Part shown: positions 1 through 9,213 of the stretch, piece after piece
Position numbering within the stretch: position 1 is the first letter of the stretch
Layout of the letters: each line of letters opens with the position of its first letter
Assembly: GCA_036844945.1 (NCBI GenBank)
Contig: DAIUEV010000016.1
Coordinates: forward strand, 1 to 62,619
Direction: 5' to 3'
DNA: 62,619 nucleotides
DNA from: Palsa-461 sp036844945
GTDB lineage: Bacteria > Actinomycetota > Acidimicrobiia > Acidimicrobiales > RAAP-2
Notes under the pieces: generated by a model
Database searches by the model: none
What the model was told of the DNA's origin: nothing
The model's input: only the letters and a program-made list of their open reading frames with translations
Translations under genes and position numbers: made by a program

Positions 1-59
1 GTCTCGTGATGTCACGCCCTGCGGAATCGCTTCGGGGTCGGGCGCCCGGACCCGCCTCG

Positions 60-1433
60 CTATGGGAAGGCGGCGCGTAGACGCGTAAAGGCGGTGGCGA
101 GCTCGCTGGCCCATGGCCAGGTCTCATCGAGCCGCATGATGAGGTCACGCCCTCGGTGGACGAGGAGGGCGGCGACGTGCAGGACGCGGTAGCGCATCGT
201 TTTCGGTTCAGCCTTGGCCAGCGCGCCGTCGAAACAGGTCATTTGGCTCCAGGCCAAGAGTGCGCCCGCGATCACCGACACCGCCACCCAGGCCTCGTTG
301 GCGCAAAAACCGTCGAAGGGCAGGTTGGCCAGTCCGCACGCCTTCCAGCATCGCACCCGGTCCTCGACCCGGGCATGGCCGCGGTGGCGCAGTTCGAGGG
401 CGGCGATGTCGTCACCTTCGGTGTTGGTGATGAAGCAGGTGTAACGCCACCCGGCATGGGTGTCGAAGAGCGAGAGCTGGGCGCCTGGGTGCGGGCGCTC
501 CCGGCGACTGATCACCCGCATATCAGTCGGCCAGCCCTTGAGCTCGCAGATCTCGGTCAGCTCGATGACCTCGGCGCCGTCTCTTATCCCCCCGCCGAGC
601 TCGGTGGCCCTCAACCAGTCCTCCTCTTGGGCGAGCAAGAGGGCGTCCCGCACAGAACCGCTGATGGGAAAGCCAATCGAGTAGTCGAAGTTGGCGATGC
701 TGAGAGATTGGACGAAGCGGTGCGAGGCCCCGGCCGAGTCGGCCCGGACCAAGATGGGATGGACCACCAGGGCGGGGTCGTCATCTTCTTCGTGGCCGAG
801 GGCGTACTCGGGCGGTACCGAGCGGACCACCTGCTCGAGGAGTTCGAAGTGGTCGTCGGTGTTCCCCGGGGCGGCGTTGCCCGGGCGAAGCATGGCGCCC
901 AGGGGCTCCTGGTGCTGTCACACCAGGCGCCGAGGGGGTTGAACCCCGAAGCCGCGTTTATACGTGGCGGCGGCGTCCTCTTTTTCTGAGGACACGTTGA
1001 CCAAGGTGGAGTCGAAGTCCCAGATCATCGGGCCGACGGGTGGCTCCGCCGCCCAGACGCGCTCCCGGGCGGTGGCGAATGCGAGCGGGATCGCCCGCAG
1101 CTCGAAGACGGTGGTGGCGTGCACGGCCCGCCAGGCTGTGGCGACTGACGCCACCGGACCGAAGAGGTCTTCTTGTTCTTTCAACGCGGCGATGTCGGCC
1201 AGGCAGTCCGCGCCGTCGGCGATGGCGACGGCCAGATGGGTGAGCACGACACCGGGATCGTGGGTGTGCCAGGAGATCCCACAGTCCTCCATGGCCTCCG
1301 ACATCGCTTCGGTCAACCCGCTGCGAGCACGGGGGAGGCGAGCCATCGGCCCCGCGCCGGCGTGGCTGACCAAGTTCTTGGCGTCGGGTATCACTTTGGC
1401 GCGACGGACCGAGCGACTACGGTCCACTTTCAA
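60..1433 (-). pseudogene. IS1380-family transposase, broken by two compensating indels
   Basis: The N-terminal part (1433 down to about 945) has the IS1380 features HDPGVVLTHLAVAIADGADC and WDFDSTLV, the latter with the first DDE aspartate. The C-terminal part starts at MLRPGNA near 893 and carries ADSAGASHRF and the family's C-terminal region. Between them the frame is displaced: an extra G in a G4 run (plus-strand C-run 944-947) shifts the frame, and a missing base near 908 restores it. A TGA at 918-920 is read only in the displaced stretch. Reading that stretch in the alternative frame gives FNPLGAWCDSTR, which fits the family consensus between GF and EPLGAMLRPG. The gene is therefore inactive unless these are sequencing errors. 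Translation probably began at TTG 1433 or a nearby GTG. Confidence 0.8.
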
Positions 1434-1434
1434 G

Positions 1435-1500
1435 GAGCTCTCCTCCTGGTGGATTGTGTTGCAGTGGTAACAACCATTCTTCCAGGAAGGAGAGCTTTTT
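1435..1500 (+). terminator. Hairpin plus T-tract at the IS copy 1 end
   Basis: GAGCTCTCCTCCTGG at about 1435-1449 pairs, with one bulge, with CCAGGAAGGAGAGC at about 1481-1494, and TTTTT follows at once. The deleted second copy keeps a hairpin plus GCTTTTTACGCGGACGCG at the equivalent place. A conserved terminator at the upstream edge of a transposase is a common insertion-sequence feature. Stem strength was judged by eye. Confidence 0.45.
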
Positions 1501-1784
1501 ACGCGGACGCGCGCATTACCCGTTCAGTGATCGGACCAATTATCGAAGCTAGGCCCTTGTCCATTGTCCGATACACCTCTTCCGGCGCGCCAGCCGCTTG
1601 CCATAGAACACGGGGCTTTACTCGGCTGTTTCGACGTTGCCGAGTTCGTGGGCTGCTCAATAGAGCTGGCTACGAAGTCAATTGTCGGGGGCGTCTCAGT
1701 GAAAGCTGTCGTAGAGTTCACTGAGGAGTCGCGCAAGCCGGGCTTGACGACCGGGCGATCGACCTGCGGCCCACGGAAAGGACT

Positions 1785-2348
1785 ATGACCAACATGACAA
1801 ATCCGGAATTGCCGGGGTGGCTTAGTCCGAAAGGGGCGGAGGGGTGGAGTGCTACGAGGATGAACTTCCCGCCACCTGATCTCTACGCTCACTTGATGAG
1901 CCATGTGGAGGCGGAGCGTGATCTGCTCGAAGACTACAGCGCAGCTGCAAAGAAGAGCCCGTCGAAGGCCCTCAGCTATCTGATCAACCTCCTCATCGAA
2001 GATGAAGTTCGCCACCATCGGATCTTCACGGAGCTCGTGGAGTCGGTGAAGGCCAAGGAGAAACAATGGGAAGAAGGACATTGGAGCGAAGGAGACACCG
2101 TCATCCCGCGCAATGATTTTTTCCAGTTGGACCAAGGCGACCAGAATGCGGTCATCGATCTAACCGAGCAGCTCATCCAAAAGGAGCAGCAGGATGGGCA
2201 TGAGCTTGAGCGGCTCCAGCGTGAGCTGCGCGACGTCAAAGACACGACCCTTTGGAGCCTTCTGGTCGATCTGATGGAGCGCGACACCCAGAAGCACATC
2301 GCCATTCTTCGGTTCGCCAAGAAACATGCCGGGCGGCGAAAGCGTTGA
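1785..2348 (+). CDS. Ferritin-like four-helix protein
   Basis: This 187-residue soluble protein has no signal peptide. Around residues 70-77 it has EDEVRHHRIF, and near residue 165 ERDTQKHIAILRF; these are the paired E...ExxRH/H-type signatures of ferritin-like and rubrerythrin-like four-helix bundles that bind a di-metal centre. The predicted helices are long and charged, which fits. The start is supported by GGAAAGGA just upstream of ATG 1785. It sits alone between two same-orientation IS1380-type copies, so it may have been carried or isolated by them. Iron storage, oxidase or stress roles are all possible; the exact substrate cannot be told. Confidence 0.65.
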   Translation: MTNMTNPELPGWLSPKGAEGWSATRMNFPPPDLYAHLMSHVEAERDLLEDYSAAAKKSPSKALSYLINLLIEDEVRHHRIFTELVESVKAKEKQWEEGHWSEGDTVIPRNDFFQLDQGDQNAVIDLTEQLIQKEQQDGHELERLQRELRDVKDTTLWSLLVDLMERDTQKHIAILRFAKKHAGRRKR

Positions 2349-2437
2349 GTTGGCTCCTGTGGTCCAACGCGACCCAGATGGTATTCCCAGAATATGGCTC
2401 CCTCCCGGGAGGAGGCCGGTCGCTCCATTGATTTCGG

Positions 2438-3075
2438 GATGTCACGCCCTGTGGAATCGCATAGGGCTCGGCGCCGGGACTCAGCCCACTATCAGGAGGC
2501 AGCGCGCAGGGGCGTTTAGGCGGGCAGCCCGCTCGCCCAAGGCCAGGTCTCGTCGAGCCGCTTGATGAGGTCACGCTGGCGTTGGACGAGAACAGCGGCC
2601 ACGCGCAGGACGCCGTAGCGGATGATCTTGGTCTCGGCTTTGGCGAGCGCACCGTCGAAACATGTCATCTGGCTCTAGGCCAGCTACGCTTACTCTTTCA
2701 ACGCCGCAATGTTGGCCAAAGACTCCGCACAGGGGGGGTCGGCGATGGCCGCCGCCAGATGGGTGAGCACGACAGCGGGATCATGGGTATGCCAGGAGAT
2801 CCCAGATTGGACCGTCGTTTCCGACATGGCCTTGGTCAGCCCGCTGCGATCAGCTAGTTCGGCTAAAAATGCGGCACCGGTACGCCTGGCCACCCGTTGG
2901 GTATCACTTTGGCTTTGGCGCGACGGACCGAGCGACTACGGTGCACCTTCAAGGAGCCTTCCAGTTCTGGCGTGAGTGTGTATTAAGCGACAAACATTCC
3001 TCCAGCGCGGAGGGCTTTTTACGCGGACGCGTACCGTTCGTTCAGGGGCCGGACGAATTATCGAGGCTAGGTTCG
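2438..3075 (-). mobile_element. IS1380-type insertion sequence, internally deleted copy 2
   Basis: The left part (2438 to about 2677) matches positions 8 to about 262 of copy 1, and the right part (about 2690-3075) matches about 1176-1555. Some 900 bp of the transposase centre is missing, with the join near 2680. The N-terminal remnant still reads GISWHTHDPAVVLTHLAAAI on the minus strand. The two copies differ at many positions, so this is an old or independent insertion and not a fresh duplicate. It cannot encode a working transposase. Confidence 0.65.
2999..3020 (+). terminator. Intrinsic terminator-like hairpin in IS copy 2
   Basis: CCTCC (2999-3003) pairs with GGAGG (3009-3013) around the loop AGCGC, followed by GC and TTTTT. 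It corresponds in position to the hairpin in copy 1. Confidence 0.5.
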
Positions 3076-3291
3076 CGAACCGAGGAAGGCAAACCGTGGC
3101 CACGAAAGCCTCAGAGTCTCCCTCCATGCTTGTGATGAGCGTCGAGTTGCCCGCATCGAGATTCGACACAGCGCTGCCCCCGCCGGCGCTGCCAACCGAT
3201 TGACGCAGAACGCGCCCTACGCGAATCTCTCCGGTGCCGCAGTCTGTCCAGCCGGCGGACCTGGGGCCAACCGAGCGCTGGAGGCAAGTCG

Positions 3292-3843
3292 ATGAGCGAG
3301 AACAGTGACAAGTACCGGCGAGCCATCGACGGCTTCTCGGCGGTCGTCGAGGCCGTGCCCGATGAGAAATGGTCGGCAGTCTCACCGTGCGACGGGTGGA
3401 CGGCGCGGGACATCGTGGTACATGTCGCCGGCGGGATCGGACGGATCTACGGAGCGGGCAACATCGGTGAACATGCCGATGCGACTCCGAAAGATGACGA
3501 GGACGCCGTGGCCAGCTACGTCGCGGCTCGAGACGCAGCCCTGAAGGCGCTGACCGAGGACAACCTGGCCAAGGTCGTCCAGGGGCCGATGGGCGAGATG
3601 CCTCTGGACCAGGTCATCGGAATGTTCATTGTCCCGGACGTACTGATCCACAGCTGGGACCTCGCACAATGCGCAGGCAATCCCGTGTCCCTTGATGAGG
3701 ACCTGGTCAGCGAGACGTACGAACGCCTCCTCCCGCTCGACGCGATGATCCGAGAGACCGGGGTGTTCGGCCCCAAGGTCGACCCGCCGGCGGATGCCGA
3801 TCTGCAGACGAAGCTGATGTGCTTCACGGGTCGCCGCGTGTAG
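3292..3843 (+). CDS. DinB-like / TIGR03086-type metal-binding protein
   Basis: The 183-residue protein has the layout of the actinobacterial TIGR03086 and mycothiol-dependent maleylpyruvate isomerase N-domain families: SPCDGWTARDIVVHVAGG with metal-ligand candidate His44, then PDVLIHSWDLAQ with His120. Family members are DinB-fold helical bundles that bind a divalent metal and often use mycothiol in place of glutathione. Length is normal for the family and no C-terminal SCP-like domain is present. The ATG at 3292 follows a weak GGAGGCAAG-type site. The actual substrate is unknown. It precedes the hydrolase gene by about 90 bp and could be cotranscribed with it. Confidence 0.75.
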   Translation: MSENSDKYRRAIDGFSAVVEAVPDEKWSAVSPCDGWTARDIVVHVAGGIGRIYGAGNIGEHADATPKDDEDAVASYVAARDAALKALTEDNLAKVVQGPMGEMPLDQVIGMFIVPDVLIHSWDLAQCAGNPVSLDEDLVSETYERLLPLDAMIRETGVFGPKVDPPADADLQTKLMCFTGRRV

Positions 3844-3932
3844 CTCCTCGTCGCCCGGGGCGCTCTCGCGGCCCGCTCACTACGATCCGGACGATGTGGC
3901 AACCCGCGCGGGTGCCGAAAGCGGGGAGTGAG

Positions 3933-5948
3933 ATGAGCGCAATGCCGAAGACCACCCTGCAGGACCCCGACTACGACAAGCCCTTCATCGACATCGACGA
4001 GTGGCGTGACGCCCCCGTCCGCCACCGCTATGTCCACGGCGGGTTCGAGGAAACCGACCTCAGATTTTCGTTCTACTTCCCGCCCGTCGAGCGATATGAG
4101 GGGCGCTTTTTCCAGCCGATCCTGGCGGTGTCGGGAACCGAGAACTTCTTCGGCCAGGGCATGCGTGCGGGTATGGGCGGTTCGATCGACTTCGCCGTCG
4201 ACAGCGGTGCCTACATGGTCGAATCCAACCTCGGCCGCTTCACGCCGTTCCCGGGTGCAGACGCGACGGTGACCGGTTTCAGGGCCAGCGCCGCCGCCGC
4301 CCAGTACTCGCGCATCCTCGCTGCCGAGATGTACGGGGAGCATCGACCCTACGGGTACTGCTTCGGCGGGAGCGGCGGCGGATTCAAGACCATCAGTTGC
4401 ATGGAGAACACCAACGTGTGGGACGGGTGTGTGCCGTTCATCATCGGGAGCCCCCAGTCGCTCCCGAACGTGTTCTCCGTGCAGGCACACGCGATGCGGA
4501 TCCTCTGGGAAAAGTTCCCCCAGATCGTCGACGCGATCGATCCCGGTGACAGCGGCGACATGTACGCGGGCCTGAGCGCAGAGGAGCGCGAGGCGCTGGC
4601 GGAGGTCACCGGCATGGGGTTCCCACTCCGGGCCTGGTTCGACGTCAAGCGCATCGCTGCCGGAGACACCGGGGTCTGGTCGATGCTGGGCGACAACATG
4701 ATCAAGCTGGACCCCGAGTACTTCGAGGACTTCTGGGCCGTGCCCGGCTACCTCGGTGCTAACCCGACCGAGTCGCTCCGGGAGGCTCGCGTGCAACACA
4801 AGACCACGGTTCTGAAGCCGATCCTGGCCGAGGAGGCCGAGAAGCACGGCATCGGGACCGGTGTCGCGATCTTCCGGACCGACGCGATGGCCAACATACC
4901 GGTGGCGCTGCAGGTCGACGAGCTCCCCGACGCGATTCTGATGGGTGCCATGTTGACCGTCACGAGCGGCAAGGCGGCCGGCCACAACTTCTGGGTAATC
5001 GGCACGCATGACGACATCGTGATGACGGGCCAGGGCGAGGCCCAGTTCCAAGGGCTCTCGGGCATCGCCGCCGGGGACGAGATCCTGATCGACAACTCGG
5101 TGTACCTCGCGTTCCAGACCTACCACCGCCATCAGGTTCACCCGGACTACCGGGTGTGGGACCAATTCTTGAAGGCCGGTCAACCCATCTACCCCCAGCG
5201 CCCCAACCTCATCGGCGCGAGCATGGCCATGCCGGGATCGGGTTCGATCCAGAGCGGCCGGTTCGGCGGGAAGATGATCGTCGTCGAATGCCTGATGGAC
5301 GAGGCGGCCTACCCGTGGCAGGGAGCCTGGTACGACGAGCTCGTCCACAAGGTCCAGGGAGCGGCGGCCGACGACCGTTTCAGGTTCTGGCTGGTGGACC
5401 ACGCAATGCACCTCGCCCCGTCCGTCGGCCCTGACGAACCGCGGCCGGTCCGGACGACGCGCATCGTCAACTACGGAGGTGTCCTCGAGCAGGCCCTGCG
5501 CGATGTGGCCGACTGGGTCGAGCACGGCGTCGCGCCACCGCCCAGCACCAGCTACGAGATCGCCGACGGCCAGGTGATCGTCCCCGAAGAGGCGGTGGAA
5601 AGGAGAGGCATCCAGCCGACGGCGACTGTGCACGCGAACGGGCGAACCCGGGCCGACGTGAAGGTGGGCGAGGAGGTTGAGTTCGTCGCCTCGGTCGTGG
5701 TTCCGATCGGCGCCGGCACGGTCGTGGCTGCCGAGTGGGACTTCGACGGCTCGCGCGAGTACGCCGAGAAGGCGAGCGGCCTCGACGGGTCGTCGTCCCG
5801 GGTCCATCTGCGCACGTCGCACGCCTTCAGCGAGCCGGGCACCTATTTTCCAGCCCTTCGCGTCCGCAGCCAGCGGCAGGGCAACACGGCCAAGCCGCAC
5901 GCCCAGCCCCAGAACCTCGGCCGGGTCCGGGTGGTCGTGGGGGAGTGA
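3933..5948 (+). CDS. Alpha/beta-hydrolase-type esterase with C-terminal PKD-like domain
   Basis: The 671-residue protein has a nucleophile-elbow-like motif YGYCFGGSGGGFKT (Ser147 of the chosen start), an acid candidate in VVECLMDEAAYPW and a histidine in WLVDHAMHLAP, in the order of a Ser/Asp/His triad. Overall it resembles tannase/feruloyl-esterase-like hydrolases. The last roughly 90 residues, with AEWDFDGSREY and SHAFSEPGTYFPALRV, look like a PKD/Ig-like domain. PKD domains are usually extracellular, yet there is no signal peptide, which is odd. ATG 3933 has GGGGAG upstream. An in-frame ATG at 3894 lies 7 nt after TACGAT and could be a leaderless start adding 13 residues. The substrate is not identifiable. 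Confidence 0.6.
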   Translation: MSAMPKTTLQDPDYDKPFIDIDEWRDAPVRHRYVHGGFEETDLRFSFYFPPVERYEGRFFQPILAVSGTENFFGQGMRAGMGGSIDFAVDSGAYMVESNLGRFTPFPGADATVTGFRASAAAAQYSRILAAEMYGEHRPYGYCFGGSGGGFKTISCMENTNVWDGCVPFIIGSPQSLPNVFSVQAHAMRILWEKFPQIVDAIDPGDSGDMYAGLSAEEREALAEVTGMGFPLRAWFDVKRIAAGDTGVWSMLGDNMIKLDPEYFEDFWAVPGYLGANPTESLREARVQHKTTVLKPILAEEAEKHGIGTGVAIFRTDAMANIPVALQVDELPDAILMGAMLTVTSGKAAGHNFWVIGTHDDIVMTGQGEAQFQGLSGIAAGDEILIDNSVYLAFQTYHRHQVHPDYRVWDQFLKAGQPIYPQRPNLIGASMAMPGSGSIQSGRFGGKMIVVECLMDEAAYPWQGAWYDELVHKVQGAAADDRFRFWLVDHAMHLAPSVGPDEPRPVRTTRIVNYGGVLEQALRDVADWVEHGVAPPPSTSYEIADGQVIVPEEAVERRGIQPTATVHANGRTRADVKVGEEVEFVASVVVPIGAGTVVAAEWDFDGSREYAEKASGLDGSSSRVHLRTSHAFSEPGTYFPALRVRSQRQGNTAKPHAQPQNLGRVRVVVGE

Positions 5949-6133
5949 CGATCCGCCGACACCCCGGCTGACGCGAGGGGGGGCCGACACCGGAACGGGA
6001 TCGGGGGCCGGGCCCCGGAGCGAGAGCCGCCTCGACGGCGGGTGCGGAACGCGGCCCGATCCGGCTGCCGCCACCTTCGGTCCCACCGACCGTCGCGCTC
6101 GGCTACCCTCAGCAGGGCGACTCAGGAGGAAAG

Positions 6134-6940
6134 ATGCTGCTCGAACACGTGCAATTCGAGGTCGAGGGAAACGTCGGGGTCATCACGCTGGACCGGCCCG
6201 AGGCGGCGAACGCGCAGAGCCAGAAGGTGCTGATGGAGCTCGACCAGGCCTGGAACGCGGCCGACGAGAACCGGGAAGTCAAGGTCATCGTCCTCCGCTC
6301 CAACGGCAAGCACTTCTCGGCCGGACACGACATGTCGGGCTCCGGCGGGTCCACGCTCAACCGGGAGATCCCACTTCCTGACGCCCTGTATGACTGGGAG
6401 ACCCGTGGCTACCTGCACTACGCCAAGGCCTGGCGCGAGGTCCCGAAGCCGTCGATCGCGGCCGTCCAGGGCAAGTGCATCGCCGCCGGCCTGATGCTCT
6501 GTTGGCCCTGTGACCTCATCGTCGCCGCCGACAACGCTGAGTTCTCCGACCCGGTCGTCTACATGGGCATCTGCGGCGTGGAGTACCACGCCCACACCTG
6601 GGAGTTCGGGGCCCGCAAGGCCAAGGAGCTGCTGTTCACCGGCGCGTCGATCACCGCCAAGGAGGCCGAGCAGATCGGTATGGTCAACAAGGTCGTCCCG
6701 TTGGACGAGCTCATGCCGGCCACGATGGAGCTGGCCGAGCGCATCGCGAAGCAGGACAGCTTCGCCCTGCGGATGGCCAAGCAGGCCGTCAACCGCACGC
6801 TCGACATCCAGGGATTCAAGGCCGCGATCGACTCGTGCTTCGACATCCACCACTTCGGCCACACCCGTGCGAGCGTCGTCACGGGCGGGACTCCCTCGCT
6901 CGCCGGGCTCGCCTCGATGAAGGACCGGGGCAAGGGCTGA
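6134..6940 (+). CDS. Enoyl-CoA hydratase/isomerase (crotonase) family protein, catalytic glutamates replaced
   Basis: At 268 residues it has normal crotonase length. The first oxyanion-hole region is HFSAGHDMSG and the second is AAVQGKCIAAGLMLCWPCD. Aligned by eye with rat enoyl-CoA hydratase, the two catalytic glutamates (144 and 164) fall on Met121 and Val141 here. Ordinary hydration is therefore unlikely, and a decarboxylase, hydrolase, isomerase or other crotonase reaction is more plausible. The segment that follows is rich in possible catalytic residues (CGVEYHAHTWEFGARK). A strong AGGAGGAAAG ribosome binding site precedes ATG 6134. The next gene starts 27 bp downstream and is probably cotranscribed. 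Confidence 0.8.
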   Translation: MLLEHVQFEVEGNVGVITLDRPEAANAQSQKVLMELDQAWNAADENREVKVIVLRSNGKHFSAGHDMSGSGGSTLNREIPLPDALYDWETRGYLHYAKAWREVPKPSIAAVQGKCIAAGLMLCWPCDLIVAADNAEFSDPVVYMGICGVEYHAHTWEFGARKAKELLFTGASITAKEAEQIGMVNKVVPLDELMPATMELAERIAKQDSFALRMAKQAVNRTLDIQGFKAAIDSCFDIHHFGHTRASVVTGGTPSLAGLASMKDRGKG

Positions 6941-6967
6941 ACCCCGGCGACGGGGACCGCGCCAGCC

Positions 6968-7726
6968 GTGCCCGTCGACCTCGGTCTCACTCCTGACGGG
7001 CGCTGGGACGTCCAGCCCCCCGAGCTGCTCGTCGCGGCCCGGGACGCCGGTTTCGCAGCGGTCGGCGTCGCTGCCGGACAGGCGGTCAGCGCGGCCGCGG
7101 CGTTCAAATCCACCGGTCTCCGCTGTCACGAACTGCTCGCCCTGGTCATCACCGACGACCACGACAGAACCGAGTCCTTCGCCGCGAAACTCGCCGAGGC
7201 CGCCGCCACGGTTGGCGCCGAATGGGTCCTGACGGTGTTCCAGAGCGGGCTCGGCTCCGAGAGCGCCGCCTCGATCCGGCGCTGCGCGGCGATGCTCGCC
7301 GAAGCGGATACGAAGATGGCCGTCGAGTTCAGCCCGCTCGGAGCCGTGCCGACGATCTCGGCGGGCCTCGAGGTGCTCGCGGCCGTGGGCGCCGAACGGG
7401 CGGGGCTGGTCATCGACTCCTGGCACTTCTGCCTCGGTGCCAGCACCTGGGCGGATCTGGCGTCGGTGCCGTTGGAGCAGATCGCCTATGTGCAGTTCTC
7501 CGACGCGTTGGCACCGTCATCCGATCCGCTCATGGAGCAGACCTTGCACCGTCGGGCTTTGCCCGGCGAAGGGGTGCTCGAGCTGGACCGGTTCGCATCG
7601 ACGCTGCTCGGACGAGGATGGGAAGGGCTGGTGAGCATCGAGGTGCTGAACCGCGACCTGCGGGAACTGCCGATCGAGGAGTTCGCTCGGCGGGCGGCGC
7701 GGGCGTACGCGGGGTACTGGTGCTGA
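6968..7726 (+). CDS. Sugar phosphate isomerase/epimerase-like TIM-barrel protein
   Basis: The 252-residue protein has the xylose-isomerase-like (AP endonuclease 2) barrel pattern. Likely metal ligands occur in MAVEFSPLG, VIDSWHFCLG, YVQFSDA and VSIEVLNRDLR, and RRALPGEGVLEL is the typical glycine-rich substrate loop. The start is GTG 6968, placed 27 bp after the crotonase stop; no strong ribosome site is visible. Relatives include sugar isomerases, dehydratases and inosose-type enzymes. The pairing with a crotonase suggests a shared catabolic unit, but the substrate is unknown. Confidence 0.7.
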   Translation: MPVDLGLTPDGRWDVQPPELLVAARDAGFAAVGVAAGQAVSAAAAFKSTGLRCHELLALVITDDHDRTESFAAKLAEAAATVGAEWVLTVFQSGLGSESAASIRRCAAMLAEADTKMAVEFSPLGAVPTISAGLEVLAAVGAERAGLVIDSWHFCLGASTWADLASVPLEQIAYVQFSDALAPSSDPLMEQTLHRRALPGEGVLELDRFASTLLGRGWEGLVSIEVLNRDLRELPIEEFARRAARAYAGYWC

Positions 7727-7787
7727 GGTGCCCGTGCGGGGCCGAACGCCGGCGGTGTCGCGCGGCTGGTTTGGCGGCCGGCGGCTG

Positions 7788-8426
7788 CTAGTGAGCGAGG
7801 CCCGGCACCGGGCGGCGGCCGTCCCGCACCGCCGCGGTCAACACCCCGATCGCCCAATCGAGCGCCAAGGTCGCGTCGTCGGGACCGAAGTTCCACCCGT
7901 CGGTCAACCGCTCGAAGGACAGCACGCTCCACAGAACGTCGAAGATGGCCGCGGCCATCTTCAGCTCGACGTCGGTCCACTCGGAGGCCGCGGCGCGCAC
8001 TGCCGCAAGAAGCGCGCTCTTGCGCCGTTCGTCCTCGGCGATGAAGGTCGGATCGGCGGGGCGGGTCGGCGGGACGACGAAGGCGGACAGCGACGCGAAC
8101 ACGCGTGCGGCGACCTCGGGGATGCGGTCGATCGTGACCCCCTCGTAGGTCACGCCGGCCTCGTGCTCCAGGCGCCGCATCACCGCGTCGCGCAGGTCCC
8201 GCTCAGTGGGGAAGTGGCGGTAGACGGTTCGCTCGCTCACCCCGGCGCGCTCGGCCACCGCCCGGAACGTCAGGTCCCGCCAGTCCCATCCCGGCAGCGT
8301 GTGGACGATGGCGGAACCCGCCGAGACGATCCGCTCGCGGGTCGAGGCGACCTGCTGGCGCCGGACCGGGCTGTCGTAGGGCCGCTTGGTCCGTCCGGTC
8401 GCGGGCGCCCGGGTCGTCCCGGTCAT
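7788..8426 (-). CDS. TetR family transcriptional regulator
   Basis: The 212-residue protein has an N-terminal TetR helix-turn-helix, with TFRAVAERAGVSERTVYRHFP at about residues 53-73 following an arginine-rich leader. The C-terminal ligand-binding region is helical and not diagnostic. The gene is convergent with the isomerase gene and divergent from the lipoprotein gene at 8512. Upstream, TATGGT lies 9 nt before ATG 8426 and may be a -10 element giving a nearly leaderless mRNA. It could control the 3292-7726 catabolic genes, but no operator was identified. Confidence 0.85.
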   Translation of the reverse strand: MTGTTRAPATGRTKRPYDSPVRRQQVASTRERIVSAGSAIVHTLPGWDWRDLTFRAVAERAGVSERTVYRHFPTERDLRDAVMRRLEHEAGVTYEGVTIDRIPEVAARVFASLSAFVVPPTRPADPTFIAEDERRKSALLAAVRAAASEWTDVELKMAAAIFDVLWSVLSFERLTDGWNFGPDDATLALDWAIGVLTAAVRDGRRPVPGLAH

Positions 8427-8511
8427 GTTTGCGTCACCATACTGCCGCCAAATATACGCCGAGGACTTCTGCCTCTGTCGACGGATGGTCTTCGGGTTTC
8501 AGAGTCGAGAT

Positions 8512-9213
8512 ATGAAGGTTTTCCGCAGACCCTCCATCCTCGCCGCACTCTTTGGGGCAGCGCTCATGATCGCAGGATGCGGGAATGCCACGTTGTCTTC
8601 GACGAGCAGCACCACAACAACCCGTACGCACAACTCGACGACATCCACAGGTCCGTCACCCGAGCAGCCCGACACGGCTGTCTGGCCGTTTGCTGCCGAA
8701 AGCACCGGCTATTCCGATCCGGTCAGCACGGCCCGATCGTTCGCGGTCACTTTCCTCGGCTTCGTCGACCCGGTCGTCGGTGCCTTTCAACAGGCTGACA
8801 GTCGCTCCGGCGAGGTCCCTGTGCAGGCGACCTCCACGGGTCCCGTGACCACGGTGATCGTACGAATGCTCACCGCCGACAACAGCTGGTGGGTGCTTGG
8901 CGCCTCAACCCCGAACCTCCAGCTGCAATCGCCTACGACGTTGGAAGACATCAGTTCGCCAGTGATGCTTTCCGGTCAGAGCACCGCCTTCGAAGCGACG
9001 GTCAACGTGCAGATCCGCCAGGACGGGGTACTGGCCCCGGTCAAGGAGGCCATCGTCATGGGCAGTTCGAACGGCGTGATGGGTCCGTTCTCCGGCACGG
9101 TCGACTTCGCCAAGCCCACTGCCAAGGCAGGTGCAATCGTCTTGAAGACCATGTCGGCCAAGGATGGCAGCATCTTGGAGGCCAGTGTCATCCGCGTCAG
9201 GTTCTCATCCTGA
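8512..9213 (+). CDS. Lipoprotein with C-terminal Gmad2-like domain
   Basis: The start at ATG 8512 gives a lipoprotein signal peptide: positively charged MKVFRRP, a hydrophobic stretch, and lipobox LMIAGC with Cys23. A Ser/Thr-rich linker follows (about residues 28-50). The C-terminal 85 residues, including ATVNVQIRQDG and GVMGPFSGTVDF, resemble Gmad2, an immunoglobulin-like domain first noted in spore-germination proteins. The middle region (about 60-145) is unassigned. The protein should be anchored on the outer face of the membrane. An ECF sigma factor gene follows about 290 bp downstream, so a link to envelope-stress signalling is possible but unproven. Confidence 0.7.
   Translation: MKVFRRPSILAALFGAALMIAGCGNATLSSTSSTTTTRTHNSTTSTGPSPEQPDTAVWPFAAESTGYSDPVSTARSFAVTFLGFVDPVVGAFQQADSRSGEVPVQATSTGPVTTVIVRMLTADNSWWVLGASTPNLQLQSPTTLEDISSPVMLSGQSTAFEATVNVQIRQDGVLAPVKEAIVMGSSNGVMGPFSGTVDFAKPTAKAGAIVLKTMSAKDGSILEASVIRVRFSS

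Larger units (their letters stand above)
8..1555 (-). mobile_element. IS1380-type insertion sequence, copy 1 (decayed)
   Basis: The block holds an IS1380-like transposase on the minus strand. Its outer limits are inferred from where it stops matching the second, deleted copy at 2438-3075: both copies share GATGTCACGCCCTG at the transposase 3' side, and similarity on the other side ends near GCTAGG. I could not see convincing terminal inverted repeats or target duplications, so the ends are approximate and the left end may lie outside the window. Confidence 0.6.
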
